The position numbers were made by a program, and so were the translations under genes. Positions 1 through 8,096 of a stretch of DNA of 39,135 nt are shown piece after piece (the stretch's first letter is position 1; every line of letters begins with the position of its first letter). The notes beneath the pieces are model-generated. The model was given only the letters and a program-made list of their open reading frames with translations, ran no database searches and was not told the origin of the DNA. The DNA comes from an uncultured Cellvibrio sp. (GTDB taxonomy: Bacteria; Pseudomonadota; Gammaproteobacteria; Pseudomonadales; Cellvibrionaceae), in the NCBI GenBank assembly GCA_946481735.1, contig CAMLOU010000023.1, positions 1 through 39,135 on the forward strand, in the 5' to 3' direction.

Positions 1-2082
1 CACGCTGCCACCGATAACATCGGCGTAAACATCCTGCACCATCAGTTTTCCTTCGATGGGATTTTCCCACCCCGCTTCATACATGCCGGCTGCTCTGAGT
101 GGGCCAAAGACAAAACCTTTATTTATTTGTTTAACCTGCAGTTTCTCGGTCGTCAGCGTGAATGATGTCGGCTTGGCAGACGCAGATACGGTGGTCGTTA
201 AGCCCTGAAACAGGATGGTGTCATAGATGCCGGAAATGTCGTTCAACATCAATGTCGCTACGCCTTTTTTTAATGACTGTTTATTGAGGTCAAAAGTAAC
301 CTTGCCTTCGCCTTTTACCTTACCTTGGGTCAGTGATAATAAGGGCGGCCACGCCCGGGCAACATCTGCAAACGGATTTCCTGCCAATAAAAAACTATCG
401 TGTAATTGCCAATCAGCTTGCAGCTCGTCGGCATTGAGTTTCACCGCATGGAATACTACCAGTGAATTGTTAACCGTAAGCTCACCACGCGCCGTCATGT
501 TTTTCATGCCTCCCTGGAGGCTTCCTCGCCACTGCCAGGGTTTGGTATGTAACTGTGGGTGTTGCAGTTGTGCGATATTCAATTGCGCAGCGGCATCGAT
601 ATGCAAGTTGTCCCAATCTACTGCATCGCCATCCCAAACGCCGGACACGGCCAGGTTATCCAGGACCAATTTTGTCGAGCGAGCATCAAGCGACCAGGCG
701 TTCGCGTGCAAGTCACCCTGCACGCGCGAAGGCGCTTGGGCGCGCAGGGTAAATTGATTGTCTTGCCACTCTGCCGCACCACGCCAGGACAAGTTCACAT
801 CACTGATTTGCACATCCGGCAGCGCATGGAATTGCGCAAGCTGTGCATCCAGTTGGACATCGGGTACAAGCAAGGATTTATCAACCGCATTGATCGACGC
901 ACGCACATCGGCATTCGCCTGGAATTTACCTTGCGTGCGGATAACAAGCTGCACCGGCAAATCGCTAAAGCTGACCGCATCAGCCCGGGACGCCAAGCGG
1001 ATATCCACCCGCTCCATATCAATCCCCAGGGATTGCCACGCCGTCGGCAACACCGGCTCAGATACCGTCACATCGGCAGACAGTTCATAGGCCTGCAATG
1101 CGCCTTCCTTAGCGTTAATGCGCAACGCTGCCTTGCCGGAAAAGGTACCGATATTTTGCACCGCGACAGGTGATGCCATATCCATATCCAGCTCAGCCTC
1201 ACCATGCAAAAGTTTATGCCAAGGTAAGGTGTCGTGTTGCACTAATGGCTCAACAGCTACTTCCCATCGCGCGCGAATGGTGGTGGGTTGGTTCAGCGCT
1301 TGAGCCCATTGGCGGTCCAGGCTGATATGCCAATCGGCGAGTGCCTCCAATAACCAGGGGGCTGGATAGTGGGCTTGGGCATTGATTTCACCGGACCAGA
1401 GCAAGGCGCCAGCCTGATGCAATTGTGTTGTCAGCTCAGCGTGAAGATCATCTTCGGCGGTGACCTGCAGGGTTAATGCGGGCAATTGTTTGTTTAACCG
1501 ATAATCGACGCTGACATCGATGTACTGCGAGCGCAGCTCGGCTCCCGGTGAAAATTGTCCGTGCAAAGTGAGTTTTTCTTCCGTCTGTTGAGCATCAAGT
1601 TTACCTGTCAGAAAACATTCACCGGACGGACACGGCAGGGTTAATTGAGCGCGATGAACATGGATTGTGTCAGGCAAAAAACCCGGTATCGACCAATCCT
1701 CGGGTAGCGCAAAACCTGAAGTCGCGGAAGAGATTTCGTCTTTCTGTATGGTGTGCCAATGCAGCTGGGCAACATCAATAGATAATAATTGCGGGCTGAA
1801 TACACCCAACCAATTCCACGTAATACGAACATCTGCCGCATTCACCTGATGGCTGGTGCTGACGGCACTGGTGTCCGCCGTCATGTCGGGCGTGTAATGA
1901 AAAGCAAGGTCGGAAAAATGGGCCGAGGATAAACGGATTTTTTCAATACGATAATCGAGCGACTGTACACCCATGTCCGCGATCAGCCGATTGATTTGCC
2001 GGAAAGCCACCAACCCGACAAGCGTCAGCAATAGCGCACCGAAGGTCAGTACGGCGAGGATTTTTTGCACCAGGGATTTCAT
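1..2082 (-). CDS. YdbH-like intermembrane/AsmA-type envelope protein, C-terminus cut by window edge
   Basis: The frame stays open on the minus strand from the ATG at 2080-2082 to the window edge, giving 694 codons with no stop. The N-terminus is a single membrane anchor (KSLVQKILAVLTFGALLL, about residues 2-28). A very long exported region follows, rich in alternating beta-strand pattern and typical of AsmA/YdbH/TamB-like proteins. The last visible part, with GxxxxGWxxPxxG-type spacing near residues 670-690, resembles the C-terminal half of YdbH (once called a dicarboxylate transport domain). In Escherichia coli, YdbH is one of three redundant proteins that carry phospholipids to the outer membrane. 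The gene follows the chemosensory operon after a 91-nt gap, so it may have its own promoter. The ydbE/ydbL partners, if present, lie outside. Family assignment is moderate; the reading frame is certain. Confidence 0.7.
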   Translation of the reverse strand, partial: MKSLVQKILAVLTFGALLLTLVGLVAFRQINRLIADMGVQSLDYRIEKIRLSSAHFSDLAFHYTPDMTADTSAVSTSHQVNAADVRITWNWLGVFSPQLLSIDVAQLHWHTIQKDEISSATSGFALPEDWSIPGFLPDTIHVHRAQLTLPCPSGECFLTGKLDAQQTEEKLTLHGQFSPGAELRSQYIDVSVDYRLNKQLPALTLQVTAEDDLHAELTTQLHQAGALLWSGEINAQAHYPAPWLLEALADWHISLDRQWAQALNQPTTIRARWEVAVEPLVQHDTLPWHKLLHGEAELDMDMASPVAVQNIGTFSGKAALRINAKEGALQAYELSADVTVSEPVLPTAWQSLGIDMERVDIRLASRADAVSFSDLPVQLVIRTQGKFQANADVRASINAVDKSLLVPDVQLDAQLAQFHALPDVQISDVNLSWRGAAEWQDNQFTLRAQAPSRVQGDLHANAWSLDARSTKLVLDNLAVSGVWDGDAVDWDNLHIDAAAQLNIAQLQHPQLHTKPWQWRGSLQGGMKNMTARGELTVNNSLVVFHAVKLNADELQADWQLHDSFLLAGNPFADVARAWPPLLSLTQGKVKGEGKVTFDLNKQSLKKGVATLMLNDISGIYDTILFQGLTTTVSASAKPTSFTLTTEKLQVKQINKGFVFGPLRAAGMYEAGWENPIEGKLMVQDVYADVIGGSV

Positions 2083-2173
2083 CACAGATCTGTCTTCTCA
2101 GGGCTTTTTCACACCACGACTGAGTCAGCGGAATATGAAAATAGGATCTGCAAATAGTCAGGCAGTTCAATCG

Positions 2174-3394
2174 CTATTGCAATGCCTTGCGGCATTGATT
2201 TAATCCCTGTTGCAGCCAGGTGACCAGGTCATCCGCCGGCAGGGGTCGCGAAAAATAAAAACCCTGCACCTGGTCGACACCCAATTCACTCAGCACCAGA
2301 AAGTCTTCCAGGGTTTCCACCCCTTCCGCCACAGTAGACAGTTTGAGGTTTCGTGCCAGGTCAACCGTGCTGGCCAGGATGGTTCGCTGCTGGGGCCGGG
2401 ACGCAACACGATCCACCAGAGAGCGATCCAGTTTTAATTCCGTTGCCGGCACACGCGATAGTTGTTGCGCGTTGGCGAACCCGGTGCCGTAATCGTCGAT
2501 GGCAATATTGAAACCTTTCAGGCGCAAACGCGCCAGGGTTTGAATTGCGCAGGCCAGTTCGCCCAGCAATGCATTTTCGGTCACTTCGAGGGTCAGGTCA
2601 GACGGATGAATGCCATGGTCGGCCGCCAGTTGCGTCATCCAATCGGCCATGCGGGGATCAGCTAACGACAGCGGCGATAAATTAAACGCGAGATGAAAAC
2701 CCAGGCCATGCTGCTGCCATACCTGTTTTTGTTTTAATGCTTTCAGTAACAGGTGACGCGTCAACACATCGATGATGCCGTGACGTTCGGCCAGGGGAAT
2801 AAAATAACCGGGCGAGATAAAACCTTTTTCGGGATGGTGCCAACGGGCTAATGCTTCAACGCCACGCAATAATAAACCTTGTACCGTTAACTTGGGTTGA
2901 TAAGCCAGACTTAACTCGTTGCGCTCCAGCGCCTGGCTTAATTCAACAGCCGTTACTTCGGGTAGCGCCGTGTCCTGCACCGCTGTTGGCTGAATACGGT
3001 TATCCTGCAAGAAACGCAACAGGCTGCATTTCAATAACTCAACTTGCATGGGTTTATGAAAGGTGCCCAGTACATATAAACCATCGGCTTCCGCCATGGT
3101 GCCAACACTGGAGATTAACACGGGATCTTTTGAGCTGAGGATGATTACACTTTTGGCCAGCTGTTGCTGCGCAATCGAGCGCAGCAATTCAACGCCGTCC
3201 ATCACCGGCATCTCCAGGTCAATGACCACCACATCCACCTGTTGCTGCTGCAACACGCGCAATGCATCGGCACCATCGACCGCGCCGAGAATCGCCGCCA
3301 CACCCAATTGTTGCGCGAGACCCTGTGCATGTTGCCGTTGCACATTGCTGTCATCAACTACCAGCAAACGAATGTCTTGTATGCGCTCTATCAT
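2174..3394 (-). CDS. Response regulator with REC and EAL (c-di-GMP phosphodiesterase) domains
   Basis: This 406-residue protein has an N-terminal receiver domain (VVDDS near residues 13-17, phospho-acceptor Asp in VIDLEMPVMDG, Lys in FHKP) and an EAL domain from about residue 155. The residues expected for metal binding and catalysis in active EAL enzymes are all visible: EALAR, NLSP, LEVTE, DDYGTG, KLDRS, AEGVE and QGFYF. It is therefore expected to hydrolyse c-di-GMP under control of phosphorylation, probably by CheA. There is no GGDEF domain. Its start lies 2 nt beyond the cheB stop, so it is the translationally coupled last gene of the chemosensory operon. This placement suggests a c-di-GMP output arm for the pathway. 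The last codons form a small GCAA-loop hairpin (2181-2196) without a U-tract. Confidence 0.9.
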   Translation of the reverse strand: MIERIQDIRLLVVDDSNVQRQHAQGLAQQLGVAAILGAVDGADALRVLQQQQVDVVVIDLEMPVMDGVELLRSIAQQQLAKSVIILSSKDPVLISSVGTMAEADGLYVLGTFHKPMQVELLKCSLLRFLQDNRIQPTAVQDTALPEVTAVELSQALERNELSLAYQPKLTVQGLLLRGVEALARWHHPEKGFISPGYFIPLAERHGIIDVLTRHLLLKALKQKQVWQQHGLGFHLAFNLSPLSLADPRMADWMTQLAADHGIHPSDLTLEVTENALLGELACAIQTLARLRLKGFNIAIDDYGTGFANAQQLSRVPATELKLDRSLVDRVASRPQQRTILASTVDLARNLKLSTVAEGVETLEDFLVLSELGVDQVQGFYFSRPLPADDLVTWLQQGLNQCRKALQ

Positions 3395-3396
3395 CG

Positions 3397-4431
3397 TCAG
3401 GTCTCCAGCACGCCAGGAATTTTCGACAGCGGTAGAATATCTTTGGCAGCACCCATGTTAATGGCTTCTTTAGGCATACCGAACACCACGCAGGTTGCTT
3501 CATCCTGCGCGACGGTACGCGCACCGGCATTGCGTAATTCCAACAGTCCGCGGGCGCCGTCGTCGCCCATGCCGGTCAATAACACGCCCGTGGCATTGCG
3601 TCCCGCCGCGCGGGCCGCAGAACGGAACAGCACATCCACCGAAGGACAATGGCGATTCACCGCCGGCCCGCGAAACACTTTGGTAATGTATTGTGCCCCG
3701 GAACGCTGCACTTCCATATGAAAACCACCCGGCGCAATCAAGACGCGACCGGCAATCAAACGATCACCGCTCTCCGCTTCTTTCACCTCGACATCGCATA
3801 AGCCATCGAGGCGGCGCGCAAAAGCCGCGGTAAATTTTTCCGGCATGTGTTGCACCACCGCAATACCAGGACAGGTGCGCGGAATCGCGGAGAGTATTTG
3901 CTCAAGCGCCTGGGTGCCACCAGTGGATGTGCCGATCACACTGATCCTGTCGGTGGTGGCCGTCATCTTTACCAGATCAACGGTGGCCGGTGCGGGTGAC
4001 GCCGGCACCGAATCGTTGCGCCAGCGTGCAATGCGCGCACTGGCAGCACCACGAACCAATTGCCATAACCGTTGCTTGGTTTCCAATAAAAAATCTTTCA
4101 CGCCCAACTGTGGTTTGGTGACCACATCGATAGCACCGGCGGATAGCGCTTGCAATGACAGCTCCGCGCCTTTTTCTGCCAACGACGAACAAATAATAAC
4201 CGGTGTCGGTTTCTCAGCCATCAACTTACGCAAAAATGTCAGACCATCCATGCGCGGCATTTCGATATCCAGCACAATCACATCCGGCCAACGCTTCTGC
4301 ATTTGCATCTGCGCAAAAATAGGATCAGACGCTGTGGCATAGACGTTGATGTCCGGCGCCTCATTCAGGACCGCCGTTAACACTTGCCGCACTACCGCAG
4401 AATCATCGACAACCAATACCGCTATTGCCAT
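3397..4431 (-). CDS. cheB: CheB, chemotaxis response regulator and protein-glutamate methylesterase
   Basis: CheB removes methyl groups from (and deamidates) chemoreceptor glutamates when phosphorylated by CheA, resetting receptor sensitivity. The 344-residue protein has a receiver domain (D9, D10, phospho-acceptor D55, K106 in TKP), a linker of about 30 residues, and a methylesterase domain with the catalytic triad S169 (GTSTGG), H195 (VQHMP) and D291 (GMGDDG). The length is normal for CheB. It starts 44 nt after cheD and is coupled to the REC-EAL gene. With CheR and CheD it forms the adaptation module of this operon. The substitution GTSTGG for the usual GASTGG is conservative. Confidence 0.96.
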   Translation of the reverse strand: MAIAVLVVDDSAVVRQVLTAVLNEAPDINVYATASDPIFAQMQMQKRWPDVIVLDIEMPRMDGLTFLRKLMAEKPTPVIICSSLAEKGAELSLQALSAGAIDVVTKPQLGVKDFLLETKQRLWQLVRGAASARIARWRNDSVPASPAPATVDLVKMTATTDRISVIGTSTGGTQALEQILSAIPRTCPGIAVVQHMPEKFTAAFARRLDGLCDVEVKEAESGDRLIAGRVLIAPGGFHMEVQRSGAQYITKVFRGPAVNRHCPSVDVLFRSAARAAGRNATGVLLTGMGDDGARGLLELRNAGARTVAQDEATCVVFGMPKEAINMGAAKDILPLSKIPGVLET

Positions 4432-4475
4432 AACACTTCACCAGACCACTGTTTGAGAAGGCTTCTATGCACGAT

Positions 4476-4958
4476 TCAGGCTCTGTTTGCCGGGCGGCTG
4501 TCGTAATGTTTCAGGTGAATCTCCCCGGTTTGCATATACAAGGTCAGCGAACGCGATACCGTGCCGCCCACATCGATCTTCTGCACCGCCAACCGTTCCC
4601 GTGCAAGCCAGTGGCGGGCATATTCAATATTGTTTTCACCAATCGCCGACGGACCGGACAGGGTAAACATATCGCCGCCGCCAAATAAACCGATAACAAA
4701 ATGGCGCATCTCCCCGTAACGCAACATAGATCGCTTCATTGCAAACAACGCATGTTCCGCATAACGACAATCCGGGGCAGTCGTTCGGCTGCGAACCGGC
4801 GGTTGTGGTAACAGAAAATGGCACATGCCGCCCAGTTTCAGTGCCGGATGCCAGGCTGTGAGCGCAACGCAGGAACCCAGTACCGTATGCAAACGGCTGT
4901 AGCCGGTGCCGAAATACCAGTCGCCCGGGTGAATGCTTAACAGTTTATCCGCAGGCAT
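4476..4958 (-). CDS. cheD: CheD, chemoreceptor glutamine deamidase
   Basis: CheD deamidates specific receptor glutamines and, in organisms such as Bacillus and Thermotoga, also tunes signalling through CheC or CheY. This 160-residue protein carries the family signature: TVLGSCVAL with the nucleophile C30 and nearby T25, then GMCHFLLP with H47. These three residues form the expected Thr-Cys-His active site. No cheC is present in the operon, so a plain deamidase role paired with CheB and CheR is the simplest reading. The gene lies between cheR (74-nt gap) and cheB (44-nt gap). CheD is absent from the classical enteric system, which points to an alternative chemosensory class. Confidence 0.95.
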   Translation of the reverse strand: MPADKLLSIHPGDWYFGTGYSRLHTVLGSCVALTAWHPALKLGGMCHFLLPQPPVRSRTTAPDCRYAEHALFAMKRSMLRYGEMRHFVIGLFGGGDMFTLSGPSAIGENNIEYARHWLARERLAVQKIDVGGTVSRSLTLYMQTGEIHLKHYDSRPANRA

Positions 4959-5032
4959 AGGTCGTATCCTTGGGTGATGTCGGTTGCACGTGTAACGCCC
5001 GACACCAGCCCATCATTTATTCGTTTCCGATA

Positions 5033-5836
5033 CTATTTTGCCCGCCGGTAGATCGCCGGACGGACCGGCACAAAGCGTTCGGTAATCCCGTGCAAGCTTT
5101 CCGAGTGGCCGACGAACAATACACCCTCGGGTTTTAACTTGCCGGCAATACGTTCGAGCACTTTCTGTTTGGTGTCGTTTTCAAAATAGATCAACACATT
5201 GCGTAAAAAAATTAAATCGAACTGACCGATATCAGCAAATTCCTGATGAAGGTTCAGCGTAAAAAAATCAACCCGCTCGCGCAGTTCTGCTACCACCCGT
5301 ATATTGCCCGCTTCCGGACCAATGCCCTTGCGGCAGAAGCGCCGCAGGTAGCCTTCGGGAATACTGCGCGCACGCATCTCCGGGTATATGCCGGTACGCG
5401 CATGGCCGATCACAGTTGCGTTGACGTCGGAGCACAATAATTCCCACTCTGTCGGACACCGGTCGCGCAACACCATCGCGATACTATAAGGCTCCTCACC
5501 GGTAGAGGCCGCGGCACTCCAGACGCGAAAGGTTTCACCCCGGCGACAGTGGGGTAACAGCTCATCGCGCAAATAATCAAAATGTTTTGGCTCGCGAAAA
5601 AAATAGGTTTCGTTGGTCGTTATCAGCTCCAGCGCCTTGTTTAATTCTTCGCGGCCTTGGGGGCTGATGATGAAACGATAATACTCTTCGAAGCACTCCA
5701 TCTGGCAAGCTTGCAACCGCTTCCATAAGCGATTACTCAGCAAAGCCTTTTTTTGCACCGGCAGATGAATACCCAAACGTTGGAAGATCAACTGCTGAAA
5801 TAAAAAAAACTCCTTGTCATTAGGTATTTGGTTCAT
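5033..5836 (-). CDS. cheR: CheR, chemotaxis protein methyltransferase
   Basis: CheR transfers methyl groups from S-adenosylmethionine to receptor glutamates. The 267-residue protein shows the all-alpha N-terminal domain (residues about 1-75), the TTNETYFFRE segment, the SAM-binding WSAAASTGEEPYS motif (about residues 108-120), the FLRNVLIYF strand and the GHSESL loop. This matches family length and motif order. It lies 21 nt downstream of the transmembrane receptor gene, which ends in an NFVRF tail that could serve as a CheR docking peptide. The start ATG is the only one giving a complete N-terminal domain. Confidence 0.96.
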   Translation of the reverse strand: MNQIPNDKEFFLFQQLIFQRLGIHLPVQKKALLSNRLWKRLQACQMECFEEYYRFIISPQGREELNKALELITTNETYFFREPKHFDYLRDELLPHCRRGETFRVWSAAASTGEEPYSIAMVLRDRCPTEWELLCSDVNATVIGHARTGIYPEMRARSIPEGYLRRFCRKGIGPEAGNIRVVAELRERVDFFTLNLHQEFADIGQFDLIFLRNVLIYFENDTKQKVLERIAGKLKPEGVLFVGHSESLHGITERFVPVRPAIYRRAK

Positions 5837-5857
5837 AGGTCGCGCACAGCCACTACA

Positions 5858-7528
5858 TCAATCAAAGCGAACAAAGTTTTTATCAAGTTCATCATTACTC
5901 AGGGATGACTTTTTGTGTGCAGCGGAAGGCCGAACGGCCTCGCCGGCATATTCACGACGCGGTGCCAACGGCTGGTAATTGCTGCCCTTATTGTCATTGG
6001 CAAGGCGGAAATAGGTCATCGATTCCTGTAAGCGCAATGCTTGCGCGCTCATCTCTTCGGCGGTGGAACTCAACTCTTCCGATGCGGCGGCATTCTGCTG
6101 CATGGTTTGGCTGACCTGGCCAATCGCGCCGTTGATCTGATTCACACCGGAGGTTTGCTCTGACGATGCAGCGGCAATTTCCTGCACCAGGTCTGCCGTC
6201 TTGCGAATGGACGGAACCATTTCCTGCAATAAATTGCCGGCCAGATCAGCGCGCTTGACGCTCTCGGTCGCCAGCGCGCCGATCTCCTGGGCAGCTACCT
6301 GACTGCGCTCAGCGAGTTTGCGCACCTCCGATGCCACAACGGCAAAGCCGCGCCCGTGTTCACCGGCACGCCCCGCTTCAATGGCCGCGTTCAGCGCGAG
6401 CAAATTGGTTTGGTAAGCGATGTCGTCAATCACGCTGATACGTTCGGCAATTTTCTGCATGGCGTCGACGGTGGCGGCCACCGCTTCGCCGCCACTGACC
6501 GCATCCTTGGCCGCCTTTTGGGCAATACCATCGGTAACACTGGCGTTTTCATTATTCTGCGCGATAGACGCCGACATTTCTTCCATAGAGGCAGAAGTTT
6601 CCTCCACACTGGCGGCCTGTACCGACGCACCTTTTGCCAAGGACTGGGCAGTTGCGTTGACTTCTTCCGATGCAGAGGACAGTGCATCCGCTGAACTGCG
6701 CACTTCTGCAATAATTTGTGAAAGTTGTTGGCGCATCTGCGCGATAGTCGCCAGCAACGACGCTTTGTCGTTGTGCTTTAACTGGATATCTACCGCCAGG
6801 TTACCCTGCGCCACTTCGCTGACCACGTCAGCGGTATAGGCAGGTTCACCGCCGAGCATGCGGAACAGGTCATGGAAGATCAGGATCATGATGCTGAGGA
6901 TAACCAACGAGGCCACGACAATGATGATGATCATCTCGCGAAAGGCCTCGTTGTAGAGCGCCTCAACATGGCTATCGGTTTCTTTGATAAACGCTGCAAA
7001 ATTGGTGGACATGGTTTCAGCCAGCTCCAACATATGCTGACTGGCAGAACGATCCATTCCCGCGACCAGCTTATCGACTTTTTTTCCGGCTTCGGGATCC
7101 GCATGGTCGAAACTTTTTAGCGCTTCGCGGTAGTTAGCCCCCATCTCCCGGTGATCGTTAAGCAATACCTCGAAGGCAGCGTAGTCCTGATTTTCTTCCT
7201 TTTGCCGGCGGATACCGCTTTGCAAATAATCCTGCACGGCTTTTTCCTGCTCGGTGAAGCTCTGGTAATAACGGTCATACAGGGCTTCATCGTTGCCGCG
7301 CAATAAAATATTTTTCCATTCCTGCACCTGCATACGGAAGCTGACACTGGCTTTTTCCACATCGGCCAGCGCATCGGAACGCCGCTGAATCTTGATCAGG
7401 CTGTTATCCACAATGGCGTTGTAGGCTTGCATCTGGCTGATAGCGGCTAAACCCAGCCCCAACAATCCGGCGACGATCAACGCGCTGAGTACGATAATCT
7501 TCAGCTTTAAAGAAAGGTTGCGTAACAT
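5858..7528 (-). CDS. Transmembrane methyl-accepting chemotaxis protein
   Basis: This 556-residue receptor has a first membrane helix at about residues 9-30, a periplasmic domain of about 165 residues rich in helix formers (a four-helix-bundle type is likely), a second helix at about 199-218, a HAMP-like segment ([23 protein letters not shown]) and a cytoplasmic signalling domain. The hairpin tip ([24 protein letters not shown], split here as residues about 372-395) is standard for CheA/CheW contact. Glutamine/glutamate-rich heptads flank it and are probable methylation sites. The C-terminus ends [13 protein letters not shown] fits the N-[W/F]-x-x-F pattern of CheR/CheB tethering peptides. The ligand cannot be told from sequence. 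The gene sits between cheW and cheR. Confidence 0.95.
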   Translation of the reverse strand: MLRNLSLKLKIIVLSALIVAGLLGLGLAAISQMQAYNAIVDNSLIKIQRRSDALADVEKASVSFRMQVQEWKNILLRGNDEALYDRYYQSFTEQEKAVQDYLQSGIRRQKEENQDYAAFEVLLNDHREMGANYREALKSFDHADPEAGKKVDKLVAGMDRSASQHMLELAETMSTNFAAFIKETDSHVEALYNEAFREMIIIIVVASLVILSIMILIFHDLFRMLGGEPAYTADVVSEVAQGNLAVDIQLKHNDKASLLATIAQMRQQLSQIIAEVRSSADALSSASEEVNATAQSLAKGASVQAASVEETSASMEEMSASIAQNNENASVTDGIAQKAAKDAVSGGEAVAATVDAMQKIAERISVIDDIAYQTNLLALNAAIEAGRAGEHGRGFAVVASEVRKLAERSQVAAQEIGALATESVKRADLAGNLLQEMVPSIRKTADLVQEIAAASSEQTSGVNQINGAIGQVSQTMQQNAAASEELSSTAEEMSAQALRLQESMTYFRLANDNKGSNYQPLAPRREYAGEAVRPSAAHKKSSLSNDELDKNFVRFD

Positions 7529-7550
7529 GATGTTCTCCCTCGATTAACCG

Positions 7551-8063
7551 CTACTGTAATTGCGCTTCGACCAGGTGCGCCAATTCTCTGATAGAAAGTG
7601 TGTTATCTGCATTCAACAACACAATAAATTGCTCGCCTTGTTTGGCAATGCCCAGAATAAATTCCGCACGAATATTGGCGCCGAATGAGGGCGCATCTTC
7701 AATGCTGGTTTCATCCAGTTCGATCACCTCGCTTACTGCATCTGCCAGCAAACCCAACACATGGTTTTGCTCCTGGCTTTTCAGCTCCACCACAATGATG
7801 CAGGTTCGCCGCTGGACGCTGATCGGCTTTCTGCCAAGGCGCACGGCGAGATCAATCACCGGCACCACCTCTCCGCGCAGGTTAATCACGCCGCGCAGAA
7901 AGTTCGGCATCAGCGGGATTTCTGTGATCCCGCCGTATTCGATAATTTCGCGCGTCTGTGACAATTCCAGGCCGTAATGCTCATGGCCGATGCGAAACGT
8001 AAGGAATTGTTTGGTCACAGCACTTGCGCTGTTTTTTTTCTGCCTCTGTAAGTCATTCATCAT
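7551..8063 (-). CDS. cheW: CheW, receptor-kinase coupling protein
   Basis: CheW bridges receptors and the CheA kinase in the signalling array. The 170-residue protein consists of one CheW domain (about residues 18-165), with the recognisable FRIGHEHYGLEL strand, the IIEYGGITEIPLMP segment, FLRGVINLRGEVVPVIDL and the closing LLNADNTLS region. A short polar N-terminal extension precedes it. Two adjacent ATGs (8063 and 8060) are possible starts; the difference is one residue. The gene follows cheA by 33 nt and precedes the receptor gene by 22 nt. Confidence 0.95.
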   Translation of the reverse strand: MMNDLQRQKKNSASAVTKQFLTFRIGHEHYGLELSQTREIIEYGGITEIPLMPNFLRGVINLRGEVVPVIDLAVRLGRKPISVQRRTCIIVVELKSQEQNHVLGLLADAVSEVIELDETSIEDAPSFGANIRAEFILGIAKQGEQFIVLLNADNTLSIRELAHLVEAQLQ

Positions 8064-8096
8064 TAAAACCCTGCATATCTGTTGCCGCTGCCCGCA

